Below, one piece after another: positions 33,894 to 43,926 of a DNA stretch of 64,000 bases. The position numbers and the translations under genes are program-made. The DNA is taken from NCBI GenBank assembly GCA_029255685.2, contig CM055318.2, positions 3,849,001 to 3,913,000 of the forward strand, written 5' to 3'. The notes beneath the pieces are model-generated. The model was not told the DNA's origin. It saw only the letters and a program-made list of their open reading frames with translations, and did no database searches. Numbering within the stretch: the first letter of the stretch is position 1; each line of letters starts with the position of its first letter. Source of the DNA: Silene conica (Eukaryota > Streptophyta > Magnoliopsida > Caryophyllales > Caryophyllaceae).

Positions 33894-34495
33894 TTGTCCT
33901 AATTGTTGAGTTACTCGCAGCGGGCTTATAGAATTAGGTGCATGAAACCGGTCCATAAGCAAGTGAGGTCAATAGTCATACAAGTTAAAGGGTCGGATGT
34001 AATACATCAGATGTGTGTTTCTTTTTTCGCGTAATGTTTTGTTTGTATTATTAATTTATTTGGCTTTTATTATTATTAGTGTTTGTAATGAATTTAAAAA
34101 TTTGTTTGGATTATACTATAATTTTGTGCTCTATATTTTCGGCACTCGTTGAATTGCAGTATATATATGGCGAGGGGATCCGCAATCGATCCATAAATAA
34201 TATTAATGCATAGTAGCAACTAGCAACGTAGCGCTGTTCACGTTTGTGAAATCATACACGAAAACTTGAAACACAGAATATTTGTTTCCTTACGAAAACA
34301 ACTACTACTACTACAACGACCATAAATCGAATCAAAATGAATAAGAGCAACCATAATAACGTTTACTGAAGGGGTTCTTAAGAGATGAACGAACTGATAT
34401 CACTCTTGGGTACAGTTTATGTTTTGATTGTAGATGAATATTTGTGCAGAACAAACTTAAGGTTCTAATATTGTTTACATATGTGATCGAGATAA
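33894..34495. other. 3' flank of Kunitz gene 1, no further gene
   Basis: AT-rich with 'ttattattattagtg' sequence suited to polyadenylation. 34240-34340 resembles the promoter/leader region of other Kunitz copies ('caacgaccataaatcgaatcaaaatgaataag'), ending in an ATG at 34337 with 'MNKSNHNNVY' and then a stop, so it may be a further 5' relic of a Kunitz copy. Confidence 0.5.
34337..34369 (+). pseudogene. Possible 5' relic of a Kunitz gene
   Basis: 'aaatcgaatcaaaATGaataag' is the same leader/start context as at 43495, 46259 and 53651 (atcaaaATGAATAAG), but the frame stops after about 10 codons and no Kunitz body follows. Confidence 0.45.
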
Positions 34496-35264
34496 GGGTC
34501 TGTTTGGTAAGCCATTTCAGCTACCTGATTTGCCTGAAATAACTTTTTTTTGCCAAAACAACCAGGTAGTTTATTATTTTTGGAGTGTTTGGCAAATACC
34601 TGTTTGGAGTGAAAACAGGTAAAACAGGTACCAGAAATAAAGGCTACCTCATGTAGCATTTCACAAATTAGCTACCTGATTCATTTTTATTTACCAATTC
34701 TACTCTCGGATTTTATAACGTTAATTAACAAAATTAAACACACTACAAAATCCTTACGTAAACCTAATTAATTTTTTTTGTGTGTATGACTTTAATAGAA
34801 AACTAACTTTATATCAATAGTATATTTTTGAGGATATATTGTAGAAATTTTGTTTTTATCTAATCGTTATATATTAATTTGTGAAATTATTTGGGTATGA
34901 ATCATATGTACTAGTAGTTGAAGCTATTTCTATAATTAATGGCCAATTCATTCGAAACAGTGTACATGAAGATATCCTGGAAGTAGCAATGTAGGCATTT
35001 TCCAGTACGATTTTAAGTGCACGATTCTATTCAGAAGTTACTACTCTATTTGTTTCAATCATTTGTCTACAATAACACAAGAATAATAGTAAAAACGTAA
35101 AAGATATCAATAATAAACCATGTCCTTTTACGTCATTTTGTCAAATATCAGCTACCTTATCCACTAGTTTTCAAACAGTTTTAACAAAAATCAACTACCT
35201 TATCAGGTCTTAGTTTTCAGGTATCTTTTCAGCCAACTTTTCAGTTTTCAAGTACATATGACCC
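34496..35264. mobile_element. Tourist-like MITE, family with copy at 48027
   Basis: TAA at 34493-34495 and 35265-35267. It starts GGGTCTGTTTGGTAAGCC and ends CATATGACCC. Internal words 'gctacctgatttgcctgaa', 'ttttgccaaaacaa.caggta', 'gtgtttggcaa' and 'ttttcaggt' are shared in order with 48027-48757. No coding capacity. Confidence 0.8.
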
Positions 35265-35301
35265 TAAAAATATGAGTACAAGATTCGTTTATTAAATAAT
35301 A

Positions 35302-35559
35302 CTCCCTCCATTCAACTCCACACTACACTTATCTTTTTGCACGTTTGTCAACGCTGATTTTACGGGTTAAATATCTTTAGCTACGTTATTTCAAAAATTA
35401 CAAAAAATTGATATTTTTAATGTACCCATGAAGAGAAATCAAACAAGATCCGACATGAATATATTTTCAATTACGTATTGAGAAAAAATCGAATTTAAAA
35501 GCTCACTTGTAAATAGTGTGCAAAATAAAAATATGTAGTGTGGAGTTGAATGAAGAGAA
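35302..35559. mobile_element. Stowaway-like MITE
   Basis: TA then CTCCCTCCATTCAACTCCAC; the mirror 'gtgtggagttgaatgaagag' is at the far end. The right tip is degenerate. Confidence 0.75.
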
Positions 35560-35784
35560 CACTTCTTTCACACATAGGTTCTTCTCCTTTCGTTAAAATA
35601 TACTCACAAATTAATTAAACTCAACAACACAAACTTACAAACCAAATGCACGTAAAAAAAAAAAGGAGAAAGGAATCGAATCTCTGTCCCTCACACACAA
35701 GACACACTTAGAGACAGAGGTCCTCGACCTCAATCACTATCGAAAAATCTTGGATACGCCACTGCTTCAAGAAAATGTGCACAA

Positions 35785-36084
35785 TTAAACCTTTCTGAAA
35801 TGGAAGTAAATACTCTCTGTATTGAGGGCATTACCGACAGTCATAGTAGGATTTTCAGTGCGGGAACGAAACGGTCGGCCGATATTCAAACAACCACGAG
35901 AACCACCATTACCGGGGCAATACCTAAGCTCGTAAAGCCGCCCACCCGTGGCACTATCCTCAGCAGTTATACCTAATTGTATTTCGAACTTACTACTTTT
36001 AGAAGGCGTATTCACAAAAGATCCTCCGGTTCGAAACACCCCGTTATCTACTTGCCACTCTAGCGGTTCCGTGCAGCCGCCCAC
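35785..36084 (-). pseudogene. Kunitz inhibitor 3'-part fragment (copy 2), minus strand
   Basis: The 99-codon frame matches only the C-terminal half of the Kunitz fold: GCTEPLEWQV (third-strand Cys and Trp), NGVFRTGG, then YELRYCPGNGGSRGCLNIG with the two-cysteine loop, and a terminal SIYFHFRKV. The signal peptide and LDxxG signature are absent upstream on the minus strand, where a long-TIR MITE begins within 20 bp (36101). Opposite orientation to all other copies. Its sequence is clearly divergent from the neighbours, so this is an old fragment. Confidence 0.75.
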
Positions 36085-36100
36085 CCGTGGTCCATAGTAG

Positions 36101-36668
36101 AATTTTTTGGTTAATTGGTGTTATTTACCCAATTAATTGGATAATTGGGGTTGAAATGAAAATATTTGGGGTTTTATCGTCTACGTGGACACACTTTTTT
36201 TTTTTTTTTTTTAACAAAGCCGCTGAGGTTCATAGCGGCTTCATTGGGTGAGGTATATTTTTTGACCAAAACTTTTTAGTAGGTTCGGGAGGTGAGGGAG
36301 AATAGTGGGCTGTAGACAAAGCCGCCAAGAACCTGGGCGACTTCACCTTGTTTTTGCTACGTTCCTGAAAGCAGAAGCTACTAGGTGGATCTTTGTTATT
36401 TTTGTTTCCCCTCTTGGGTAAAGCCGCCAAGGACCATAGCGGCTTCCCCTCTCCCAATCTGCTCTCTCACCTCCCAAACCTTCTGGAAAGTTTTCGTAAA
36501 AAAAAACCACACCCAGTGAAGCCGCTATGAATAAACCTCAACGACTTTGCTTACAATCTGGAAAAAAAAAGGAAGTGTCCACGTGAACACTACAACCCAA
36601 ATACTTTCATTTCAACACCAAATATCTAATTAATTGTGTAAATGACACCAATTACCAAAAAAATCTCG
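36101..36668. mobile_element. Long-TIR (about 90 bp) Mutator-like MITE
   Basis: The left arm 'aattttttggttaattggtg' ... 'cgtctacgtggacac' is mirrored by 'gtgtccacgtgaacac' ... 'gacaccaattaccaaaaaaat'. A 7-bp direct repeat ATAGTAG lies at 36094-36100 and 36669-36675. The interior repeats 'aagccgc...gcggctt' motifs at about 36218, 36320, 36421 and 36519. Not coding. Confidence 0.75.
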
Positions 36669-36675
36669 ATAGTAG

Positions 36676-37320
36676 CTATCAATAGATCTTCTTTTGTGTT
36701 TTTGTATTTTATACCTGAGACACTTCTACAATTCCGCAATTTCTGGTCATTCTGCATATTCTGCTCATTATTAACTGGTCGCTCGAGTCAAACCCGAAAC
36801 ATTGTCATCCCTGAAACTATTTCAAATAGCGAACCTCTAAATTGTGTACTCCGATCTTTAAACTGGTAAATTGAAGAAAGTCAAGGAACGAATAAGCATA
36901 AACTAGGACGCACGTGCGCATCATTGCAAATATACACTCCGGCCGGCGTATCAAATTTCTACGATATGATAGTGATCCATATCCATCTTCGTATTATTAT
37001 TGTTATCATTTCAACCACAATTCGATTTTCGAACATGGTGCGTGGATAGTTTCGAGTTCGACGTGCATTGCATATTTTCATCAGCATGAAAAATGATAAT
37101 TAATGACAGGGAGTTAGGGACGGAGGGAGTAAAGTAGTCGTAATTGTACGTGTTCAATTATTCGCGCTATCTTAAAAACGATAGAGTAATGGAAACACAT
37201 ACGGCAAGTAGATGACTTTAATATAAACCTCCATTATTCTTAAATGCTTATGATTTATACAAACAATTGTTAATTTGTTATGGTTGGTATTGTTAATTTG
37301 TTAGGGTTGATATTTTTTTT
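36676..37320. other. Intergenic, no gene seen
   Basis: Short frames at 36642-36869 and 36914-37096 have no motif. Confidence 0.45.
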
Positions 37321-37518
37321 CACTAGTAAGTCTTGCTTGCGACGGGTTACTATTTGTGACGGATATTTTGTGAGATAAAATGGATACAAAATGTGTAGTG
37401 GAGAAAGGGGACCACATGAATAGGGTTGGAGAGAGAGAAAAAGTGAGTATTTTGTGAGGGAAAAGGGTATCTGTCACAAGCTTGCGACGGATAGTGCCGT
37501 TGCAAATAAGAATTTGTG
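37321..37518. mobile_element. GTGACGG-family MITE (copy c)
   Basis: 'cttgcgacgggttactatttgtgacggatattttgtgagataaaatgga', 'gtggagaaaggggaccaca', 'tcacaagcttgcgacgg', 'gttgcaaataagaatttgtg'. Nearly the same as copy b at 19522. Confidence 0.8.
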
Positions 37519-37586
37519 TTTTTTCACTATGGCAGTCTAAGGCCCTGTTCTTTTGGACTTCAAGTCACTTAACTTAAGTTCACTTC

Positions 37587-37830
37587 AGATCCTATAAGTT
37601 CAGTTCAGTTCAGTTCAGTTCCTATAAGTTCAGTTCAGTTCCTATAAGTTCAGTGCAGTTCAGATCCTATAAGTTCAGTTCAGTTCAGTTCCTATAAGTT
37701 CAGTTCAGTTCCTATAAGTTCAGTTCAGTTCAGTTCAGTTCAGTTCAGTTCAGTTCCTATAAGTTCAGTTCAGTTAAGTTCAGTTCCTATAAGTTCAGTT
37801 CAGTTCAGTTCCTATAAGTTCAGTTCATAT
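37587..37830. repeat. TTCAG / CCTATAAG tandem array, left subterminal
   Basis: Irregular alternation of TTCAG pentamers and 'ttcctataag' spacers. Confidence 0.9.
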
Positions 37831-38059
37831 AAACTCAATTAAGAAAAGTTATATACGGAGTATTATTTTTAACAACCGATACAAACATTTCTTTTAATTA
37901 TTCGATACACGTCATCTATAAAAAAAATAACTCATTAATAATTTACCCGTCTTTTACTCTCTAATTAATGTCAAACTATCATCCTCATTAATGCCAAAAA
38001 ACAACAACTCAACATACGACGCCCTCACCCTCACCCTCACTACAACAGATACGTCAGAT

Positions 38060-38445
38060 TGCGACTGAAATTAGCGACCACAAGCGGTCGCCCTTCTAAT
38101 TTTAGCGACCAATTTCAGTCGCACGCCCTTAGTCGCAGGCTGTAGTCGCTTTTAGCGACCGATATTGGTCGCCAAATTTAGCGACCGGTGAAAAAAAGGC
38201 GGGCGACCGATAGTGGTCGCTAATTTAGCGACCGACTGCGGTAGCTAAATTAGCGACCGATTTCAGTCGCCAATTTAGCGACCGTTTTCAGTCGCTAAAT
38301 TGGCGACCGATTTCAGTCGCTAATTTAGCTACTGACAGCGGTCGCTAAGTGGTCGCCAATGAAAAAAAAGTTACAGGGGTTTAGCGACCGACAGTGGTCG
38401 CTAATTTTACATGTTCGGTCGCTAATTTTACATGTATTTGCCCGC
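38060..38445. repeat. CACTA subterminal TNPA-type motif array (left)
   Basis: Many copies of TTAGCGACCG and its reverse CGGTCGCTAA alternate. In En/Spm such subterminal repeats bind the accessory protein; that role is inferred here. Confidence 0.8.
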
Positions 38446-38677
38446 TAAAATTCGGTTTTGTCCTAGCCAAATCCGTAGCTACTACCGTAAAACCTGCAAG
38501 CAAACCAAAGAAGAGCAGCGCACAACCCAATTGATGCCAAATCTGATCGCTTAAATAAATAAAAGTGATTTGGATTACAAAGTACGAAATTCAAGCACTG
38601 AACTTAAAATTATCCAACACTAAACTTAAAATTATCCAACACTTAACATAAGAGTCACTAAAAACAAGAGTCACAAA

Positions 38678-40016
38678 CTACGACACTGGAAAAGATGCTC
38701 CCGCCCCACTGCCACCTCCATAATCGGGATCTCTTGGATCCCGATCCTGTGGACGCCAACCGCTGTTACAATTAGCAAAGTAGGAAGACATCCTTTCCAT
38801 CTCTTCTTTCATTCTCCTCAGCTCTTCATCTCGTTCGGCGTCCCTTCTATCCTTTTCAGCTAGTTGCATCTGAAGGTGACTGACCAAACCAGGAACATAG
38901 GGTTGATGCTGGGACGAGGACCCTCTTCTTGCCGGCGGTTCATAAAAGAGCTCTTTAGCTGAACCGGCTCCATAGACTCCTCCTTTTTGAAAACCGTCTA
39001 CCAATTCATACCATAGCTGATTGTCGGAGATGTCAGGGTTCGCCTTCTTTCGTTTAAGAAATGTTTCCTACAAAAAAAATGAAACATTATTAATAATATA
39101 TACAATAACACTTACATATAAATAAATCATTGATTATAAATCATTTTTTAAATGCTTTATACAATAACACTTACATATAATTCGCGATCTCCAGCATTTA
39201 CGAAGACGAACCCTTTCCTTCCCTTTTTGGCATGTGTCTCAAGGAAGAGATCTACAACCGATTGTAGCTGGCCCTTATTTTTCCTTGCCTATAAAAATAA
39301 TAATAAATTCATGAAGTGTTAGTCAGTTAATTAAAATTTAAAGCTAAATATATACTTCAAGATAAAAGTGATAAATTAAATCACAAGAGTAAATACTTAC
39401 AGTTACCGTCACGCGTTCATGGAATGACTGAGACCCACCATAATGAGTAGCGCCAACCTCCGCTTCGGGATCATTTCCACCCCTCTTGTTCGCCTTGTTC
39501 CGCGCCGACTTTTGCTTGAACTCAGGACTTTCTCTGTACTTAGTGAATTCTTCATATGACTGACCTACAATCCAATAAAATAGAAACGATTACTATAAAT
39601 TAAAAAAATGTTAAAACTTTTTATTTTAATACGATTATTAATAAATTAATACCTTTCATGAACGTTGGCGGAGTCTTCCTCCTCGACACCTTATACATAA
39701 TGTCCTTCAGCCTCCTTTGACCAACATCATTGAATCGATCCCAAGCCAGTCGATCAAGCGCACTTGGCCAATAGAAGACACGCTACCAAAAAAAGAAGAG
39801 TTATTAGAGAAACAAATCAACCATGAATTTATAAAAAATAAATAATTAAAGTAAAGACTTATATACGTACCTAAGTTTGCGTTGTTCGAAATCATATGAT
39901 TCTGAACATCTAGCAAATTCAATAAACCCACGAACTCCCTTTACAAATCTAGCATTGGGACGTTTCTTCTTATCTACTCTTTCTTCGTACATCCAGCTAC
40001 GTTCAAATCTCTTCAT
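38678..40016 (-). CDS. CACTA-encoded protein: TNP2 N-terminal domain plus Transposase_24-like
   Basis: Minus-strand exons I infer are 40016-39871, 39782-39653, 39564-39401, 39288-39175 and 39067-38678. Exon 1 has MKRFERSWMYEERVDKKKRP followed by ARFVKGV.GFIEFA, the transposase-associated domain found at the N terminus of TNP2-type proteins. Exons 2-5 join in frame and read ...WDRFNDVGQRRLKDIM ... YEEFTKYRESPEFKQKS ... RNKGGNDPEAEVGATHYGGSQSFHERV-type sequence ... LFLETHAKKGRKGFVF ... Q.LWYELV, the plant Transposase_24 (Ptta/En/Spm) pattern, then a charged coiled coil (AEKDRRDAERDEELRRMKEE). Exons 1 and 2 differ in phase with the borders I chose, so the gene may be broken or spliced differently there. 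The catalytic transposase core is absent. Confidence 0.75.
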
Positions 40017-40180
40017 TTTAATCTAGATAATATATAATAATTAAACCAAACACACAACAATAATTTCAATTCAATAAGAATTCAACAAATAATAAGTTGA
40101 AGCTAAGAATTCAATCAAGTCAATATATGTACTTAAAGATTTCAATTGGGTCCTTATCACTCCAACCTAAACCCATCAAT

Positions 40181-40400
40181 GTATATTTCAAGTCACTAGC
40201 AAATACATAATTGTGAATTTATTAGTGGGGAAAAAAAATTTGGCAGCAATTCCCTTAAGTTCTTCAAATACACAATGTGAAATAAATTTGTATTTATTTC
40301 ACATATGTATTCGAAGAACATAAAGAAATTGTTACCAAACTCTTTCCCCACTAATAAATTCACAAGTATGTATTTACTACCTAAGTGACTTGAAATATAC
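40181..40400. repeat. 220-bp near-perfect inverted repeat inside the CACTA
   Basis: GTATATTTCAAGTCACT at 40181 is mirrored by AGTGACTTGAAATATAC ending at 40400, and similarity continues inward through 'gtgaatttattagtgggga' to a small loop near 40290. Either a nested foldback MITE or a hairpin-RNA source. Confidence 0.85.
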
Positions 40401-40544
40401 AAAGACAGTCCCAAAATGGGGACTATTCATGAATTTCTCCTAACGAGTAATTCATGAACGGGTACTAGGTCAATAGTAATTCAATTCTTGCACGGAAAAT
40501 ATTCACAATAACTTACAATAACATACAAACATAATAATTAACAT

Positions 40545-41030
40545 CACAAAATCATCCTAGAAATCTAATTACTAACTATACTCATCATCCAATTTTCCCC
40601 AATTTCTAACCCTAATCACAATAACACCCAATTTTTTTCCAATTAACTAACTAAAAACATCCTAAAAACATCTTAATAATCTAATTACTAACTAAAATCA
40701 TCATCCAATTTTCCCCAATTTCTAACCCTAATCACAATAACACCCAATTTTTTTTCAATTCACTAACTAAAAACATCCTAATAATCTAATTACTAACTAA
40801 AATCATAATCCAATTTTCCCCAATTTCTAACCCTAATCACAATAACACTCCATTTTTTTTCAATTAACTAACTCAAAACATCCTAAAAAGCATCCTAATA
40901 ATCTAATTACTAACTAAAAGCATCCTAATAATCTAATTATTAACTAAAAGCATCCTAATAATCTAATTACTAACTAAAAGCATCCTAATAATCTAATTAC
41001 TAACTAAAAGCATCCTAATAATCTAATTAC
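40545..41030. repeat. Two tandem arrays upstream of the CACTA gene
   Basis: 40545-40870: three units of about 120 bp containing 'ccaattttccccaatttctaacc' and 'aatcacaataacac'. 40880-41025: about five 30-bp units of CATCCTAATAATCTAATTAC TAACTAAAAG. Confidence 0.85.
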
Positions 41031-41277
41031 TTGTTTGAATTACAATAATACTATAAAGAGATTTAATACATAATTAAAGTTAGTAAATCGACACAAACCT
41101 GAAAAAGGAGTAAAATGTAGGTGAACGGCGGTGGTGGGTGGTGCGGTGGCGTTGCGGTGGTCCGGTATAAGGACTATCGGTCGACGGGTTTAGGGGGGTT
41201 TGAGGTTTTTTCTTTTTCAAACTTACGCAATAATGGGAATGACGGGTTGAAGAGGCGAGAAAAAAAATATAACAGGG

Positions 41278-41560
41278 GGTTAGCGACCGAAATCGGTCGC
41301 TAAATTCGGTCGCTAAATTTAGCGACTGAATTCGGTCGCTAAATTCGGTCGCTAAATTTAGCGACTGAAACTAAACGCGGTCGCTAAATTTAGCGACCGA
41401 ATTCGGTCGCCAAATTCGGTCGCTAAACTGGCGCAATGGTTCTTTTTGGATTCCCGCGGATTTTTTCAGATAAGATTGGGATAGGCTTTCGGTCGCTAAA
41501 ATTAGCGACCGACGTCGGTCGCCCGCTTTTTTTTTTTCGGTCGCTAATTTGCGACTACCA
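41278..41560. repeat. CACTA subterminal motif array (right)
   Basis: Repeats of TTAGCGACCGAAATCGGTCG type, inverted relative to the left array. Confidence 0.8.
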
Positions 41561-41820
41561 TTGCGGTGGCAGGTTTGGTCGCTATCTGGGGTAATTCTTG
41601 TAGTGCCTCACCAATTGTCACTCTCCCATTAATCAGTTTTTTCATCACCATTGTTAAAGAAAATAAATGGTTAGAGAAAATTGTAATAGTGAATTATTTT
41701 CTATCTAATGTAATTGTAGTATAATGTATGAACTATGAATAAACCATTATATACAAAGTTAAAAATATTTTAAACTACCTTGTGTTTTAGACTAATTCTT
41801 TTATCAATGTCATCTATTGG

Positions 41821-41915
41821 ATAATAATAATAATAAGAAGAAGAAGAAGAAGAAAAACAACAATAATAACAACAATAATAACAATAATAATAATAATAAC
41901 AATAATAATAATAAC

Positions 41916-41955
<40 letters not shown>
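41821..41955. repeat. (AAT)n microsatellite
   Basis: AAT repeats with AAC and AAG variants; the same tract is present in the sister element at 45067-45165. Confidence 0.9.
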
Positions 41956-41999
41956 GTTAACTTAAATTAAAATAAAGTTAATGAAGTTCGGATTTTATA

Positions 42000-42255
42000 A
42001 GTTCAGTTCAGATTCTATAAGTTAAGTTCAGTTCAGATCCTATAAGTTCAGTTCAGTTCAGTTCCTATAAGTTCAGTTCAGTTCCTATAAGTTCAGTTCA
42101 GTTCAGTTCAGTTCCTATAAGTTCAGTTCAGTTCCTATAAGTTCAGTTCAGTTCCTATAAGTTCAGTTCAGTTCAGTTCCTATAAGTTCAGTTCAGTTCC
42201 TATAAGTTCAGTTCAGTTCAGTTCAGATCCTATAAGTTCAGTTCAGTTCAGTTCA
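42000..42255. repeat. TTCAG / CCTATAAG tandem array, right subterminal
   Basis: Same unit structure as the left array and in the same orientation, so the arrays are direct repeats, while the extreme tips of the element are inverted. Confidence 0.9.
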
Positions 42256-42299
42256 GCTAAGTTTCAGTCCAAAAGAACAGGGCCTAAATTCCTGAAAAT

Positions 42300-42882
42300 G
42301 AGTAATTTCACATAATTCTCTCACTCTCTAATTCTCTCTCCAAAAAAAACTAAACCCTGATTTAACATTTTGGGGCTGCCGTTTACTTTTTTTTGATAGA
42401 GGTAACCCAAAATTTCGGTTTTGTTCTTCTTCTTTAATTTTTTTTACGCTATTAACTTCTTGCCTCTCCTTTATTGGAGACTTGTTCTCACTCTTGTGTG
42501 AATTTTGTTCTCAACTCTTGGTGAGATTTCTCCTCTATTTGAGAGGTTAAAGAATTAAGTGGAATATCGGCGCTTTCATTGTTGATCATATGGAGATAAA
42601 ACTGCTGTCAGATTGCTCGTTATAAACTTTTTGGTCAAAGAAACTTGATTCTTGTTAATGCTTTAGAGAATTTGGAGGCCCTCTTGTGAAAAGCCGTAGA
42701 AGGCGATACGTTAGAGGATGTGCAGAAGTGTCTTATGAGCGCATTAAGTTTAGAAATTTTCCGTTGATCGAGAATGTAATTTATTTGATTTTAATCGTTT
42801 TATGTCCTGTCATTCTTGACATATGTTGTAACTACCATGAAACTTTTGATTAATAAAACGATTTTTTCTTTCCAAAAAAAAT
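42300..42882 (+). mobile_element. Poly(A)-tailed retrosequence (LINE-like or processed)
   Basis: It ends 'ttgattaataaaacgattttttctttccaaaaaaaat'. AATTCCTGAAAAT (42287-42299) and AATTCTGAAAAT (42883-42894) flank it as a likely target duplication with one indel. CT-rich 5' end. No long frame. The duplication overlaps the edge of the Harbinger-like element, so this insertion came later. Confidence 0.55.
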
Positions 42883-42894
42883 AATTCTGAAAAT

Positions 42895-43494
42895 CATATT
42901 CCATTATTTTTTTACTATGCCCGTTTCAAAGGTCCGCAGCCTGTCGCGTTTTTCTTTCTACCGATTTTAATTTCTACCACGTGTTCGGGGTTTTTTCAAA
43001 ACTTAATCTATTCAATTTCAACTCCAAATGACAATGAATAATTCACTGTTCACGATCATGTTATTTTCGCCCGAAGTTGGTTTATCGTATACCGTCACCC
43101 TCAAACGTCCTCTATTACTCCTCAAAATTTGCGTGGCCGCTTTTCCTGACCTGAGGAAGCATCCGTGTGATTTACAAACTGCGAAATCTCGAAAACCCTG
43201 TAATAATATACCCTTCGATAATTTGAGTTGTTCAGAAAGTCATACGGGGTCACGTTCTTTTTTACTCCCGTGTTTTCTACCTCGTGTGTAGGGTCGCTTT
43301 AAAAGTTAGCTTATTCAATTTCAACTCCAAATTACAAGTTTTAATCCATTGTTTACGACTATGCGAATATCGCCTGTAGTCGATTTATCGCATATTGGTA
43401 CCCTCTACTTGATACAACTATTACTATAACTACAAGCTGCTGCTGCTGTTACAAAAACAACAACATTGTTCCTTGAAACAAAAATTAAATCAAA
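42895..43494. other. Upstream region of Kunitz copy 3, part of a duplicated block
   Basis: Words such as 'gaagttggtttatcg.ata..gt.accctcaaa', 'gatttacaaac', 'gaaatctcgaaaa' and 'gtgttttctacc' recur in order at about 51610-52240, ahead of copy 6. So Kunitz copies 3 and 6 were duplicated with their 5' flanks. Short frames here are not genes. Confidence 0.6.
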
Positions 43495-43926
43495 ATGAAT
43501 AAGTTAGTGATAGCTGCCATGGTGGTTGGCATCAGCTTGAATGTCCTAGGGATAGCATTAGAAGTACCAGGTGCGGTACTCGACCTCGACGGACTTCGGC
43601 TGCTTGGACTCACCGGTTTGGCAAGTGGTACGACAACGGGTTCAAACAGGGTGTAAACTAGAGGAGTACGTCTTTGTTCCGTATAGCAAGAATTGCTTTT
43701 GATGAAAGTATGGATACGGATATGGGTACGAGTAAACCGGCTTACAAACTCCAATTTTGCCCTGTTGAGGTTGACTCGTGTCAAGATATAGGCATATTAC
43801 CTGACTCTATAAATTCTTCGCCAGTCGTTAATCTTTTATCTCCAATTATTCAAGGTGTTAATATATCGCCTCTTCACATCCAGTTCAAAAGAGTCTTATT
43901 ATTGAGGTCACCCTTTATTCGTAAGG
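43495..43926 (+). pseudogene. Kunitz inhibitor pseudogene (copy 3), internal deletion
   Basis: The start and signal peptide are intact (MNKLVIAAMVVGISLNVLG), followed by the family signature start AVLDLDG. The sequence then jumps to the DNA that in the paralogues encodes the second cysteine and SPVWQV, so roughly 80 residues of the middle are missing, and the frame is lost (stop about 17 codons on). The original frame resumes downstream as FRIARIAFDESMDTDMG, KPAYKLQFCPVEVDSCQDIG and HIQFKRV. Closest relative is copy 6 (52385), with nearly the same C-terminal part. The reading frame is not restorable by splicing. Confidence 0.9.

Larger units (their letters stand above)
38038..41605 (-). mobile_element. 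CACTA (En/Spm) transposon, 3.57 kb, nested
   Basis: Ends CACTACAACAGATA and TTCTTGTAGTG, with 3-bp target duplication CCT at 38035-38037 and 41606-41608. The sister element at 44169 has the uninterrupted site ('accctcaccaattgtcac', about 44850), which confirms the borders. Subterminal 'gcgaccg/cggtcgc' repeats lie at about 38060-38445 and 41278-41560. It encodes one short minus-strand gene, listed separately, and lacks a full TNP2-type transposase core, so it is probably non-autonomous. Confidence 0.93.
37541..42284. mobile_element. PIF/Harbinger-like element with TTCAG arrays, split by a CACTA
   Basis: TAA at 37538-37540 and 42285-42287. Ends GGCCCTGTTCTTTTGGACTT and AGTCCAAAAGAACAGGGCC are inverted. 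Both subterminal zones are long arrays of TTCAGTTCAGTTCCTATAAG-type units (37587-37830, 42000-42255). The core has an (AAT)n tract. Without the nested CACTA (38038-41605) it is about 1.2 kb, like its sister at 44169-45426. No transposase of its own. Confidence 0.88.

Noticed and set aside
38060-38445. CRISPR-like appearance of repeated TTAGCGACCG units
   Set aside because: This is a plant nuclear CACTA subterminal array; spacing is irregular, there are no unique spacers, and the motif occurs in both orientations.
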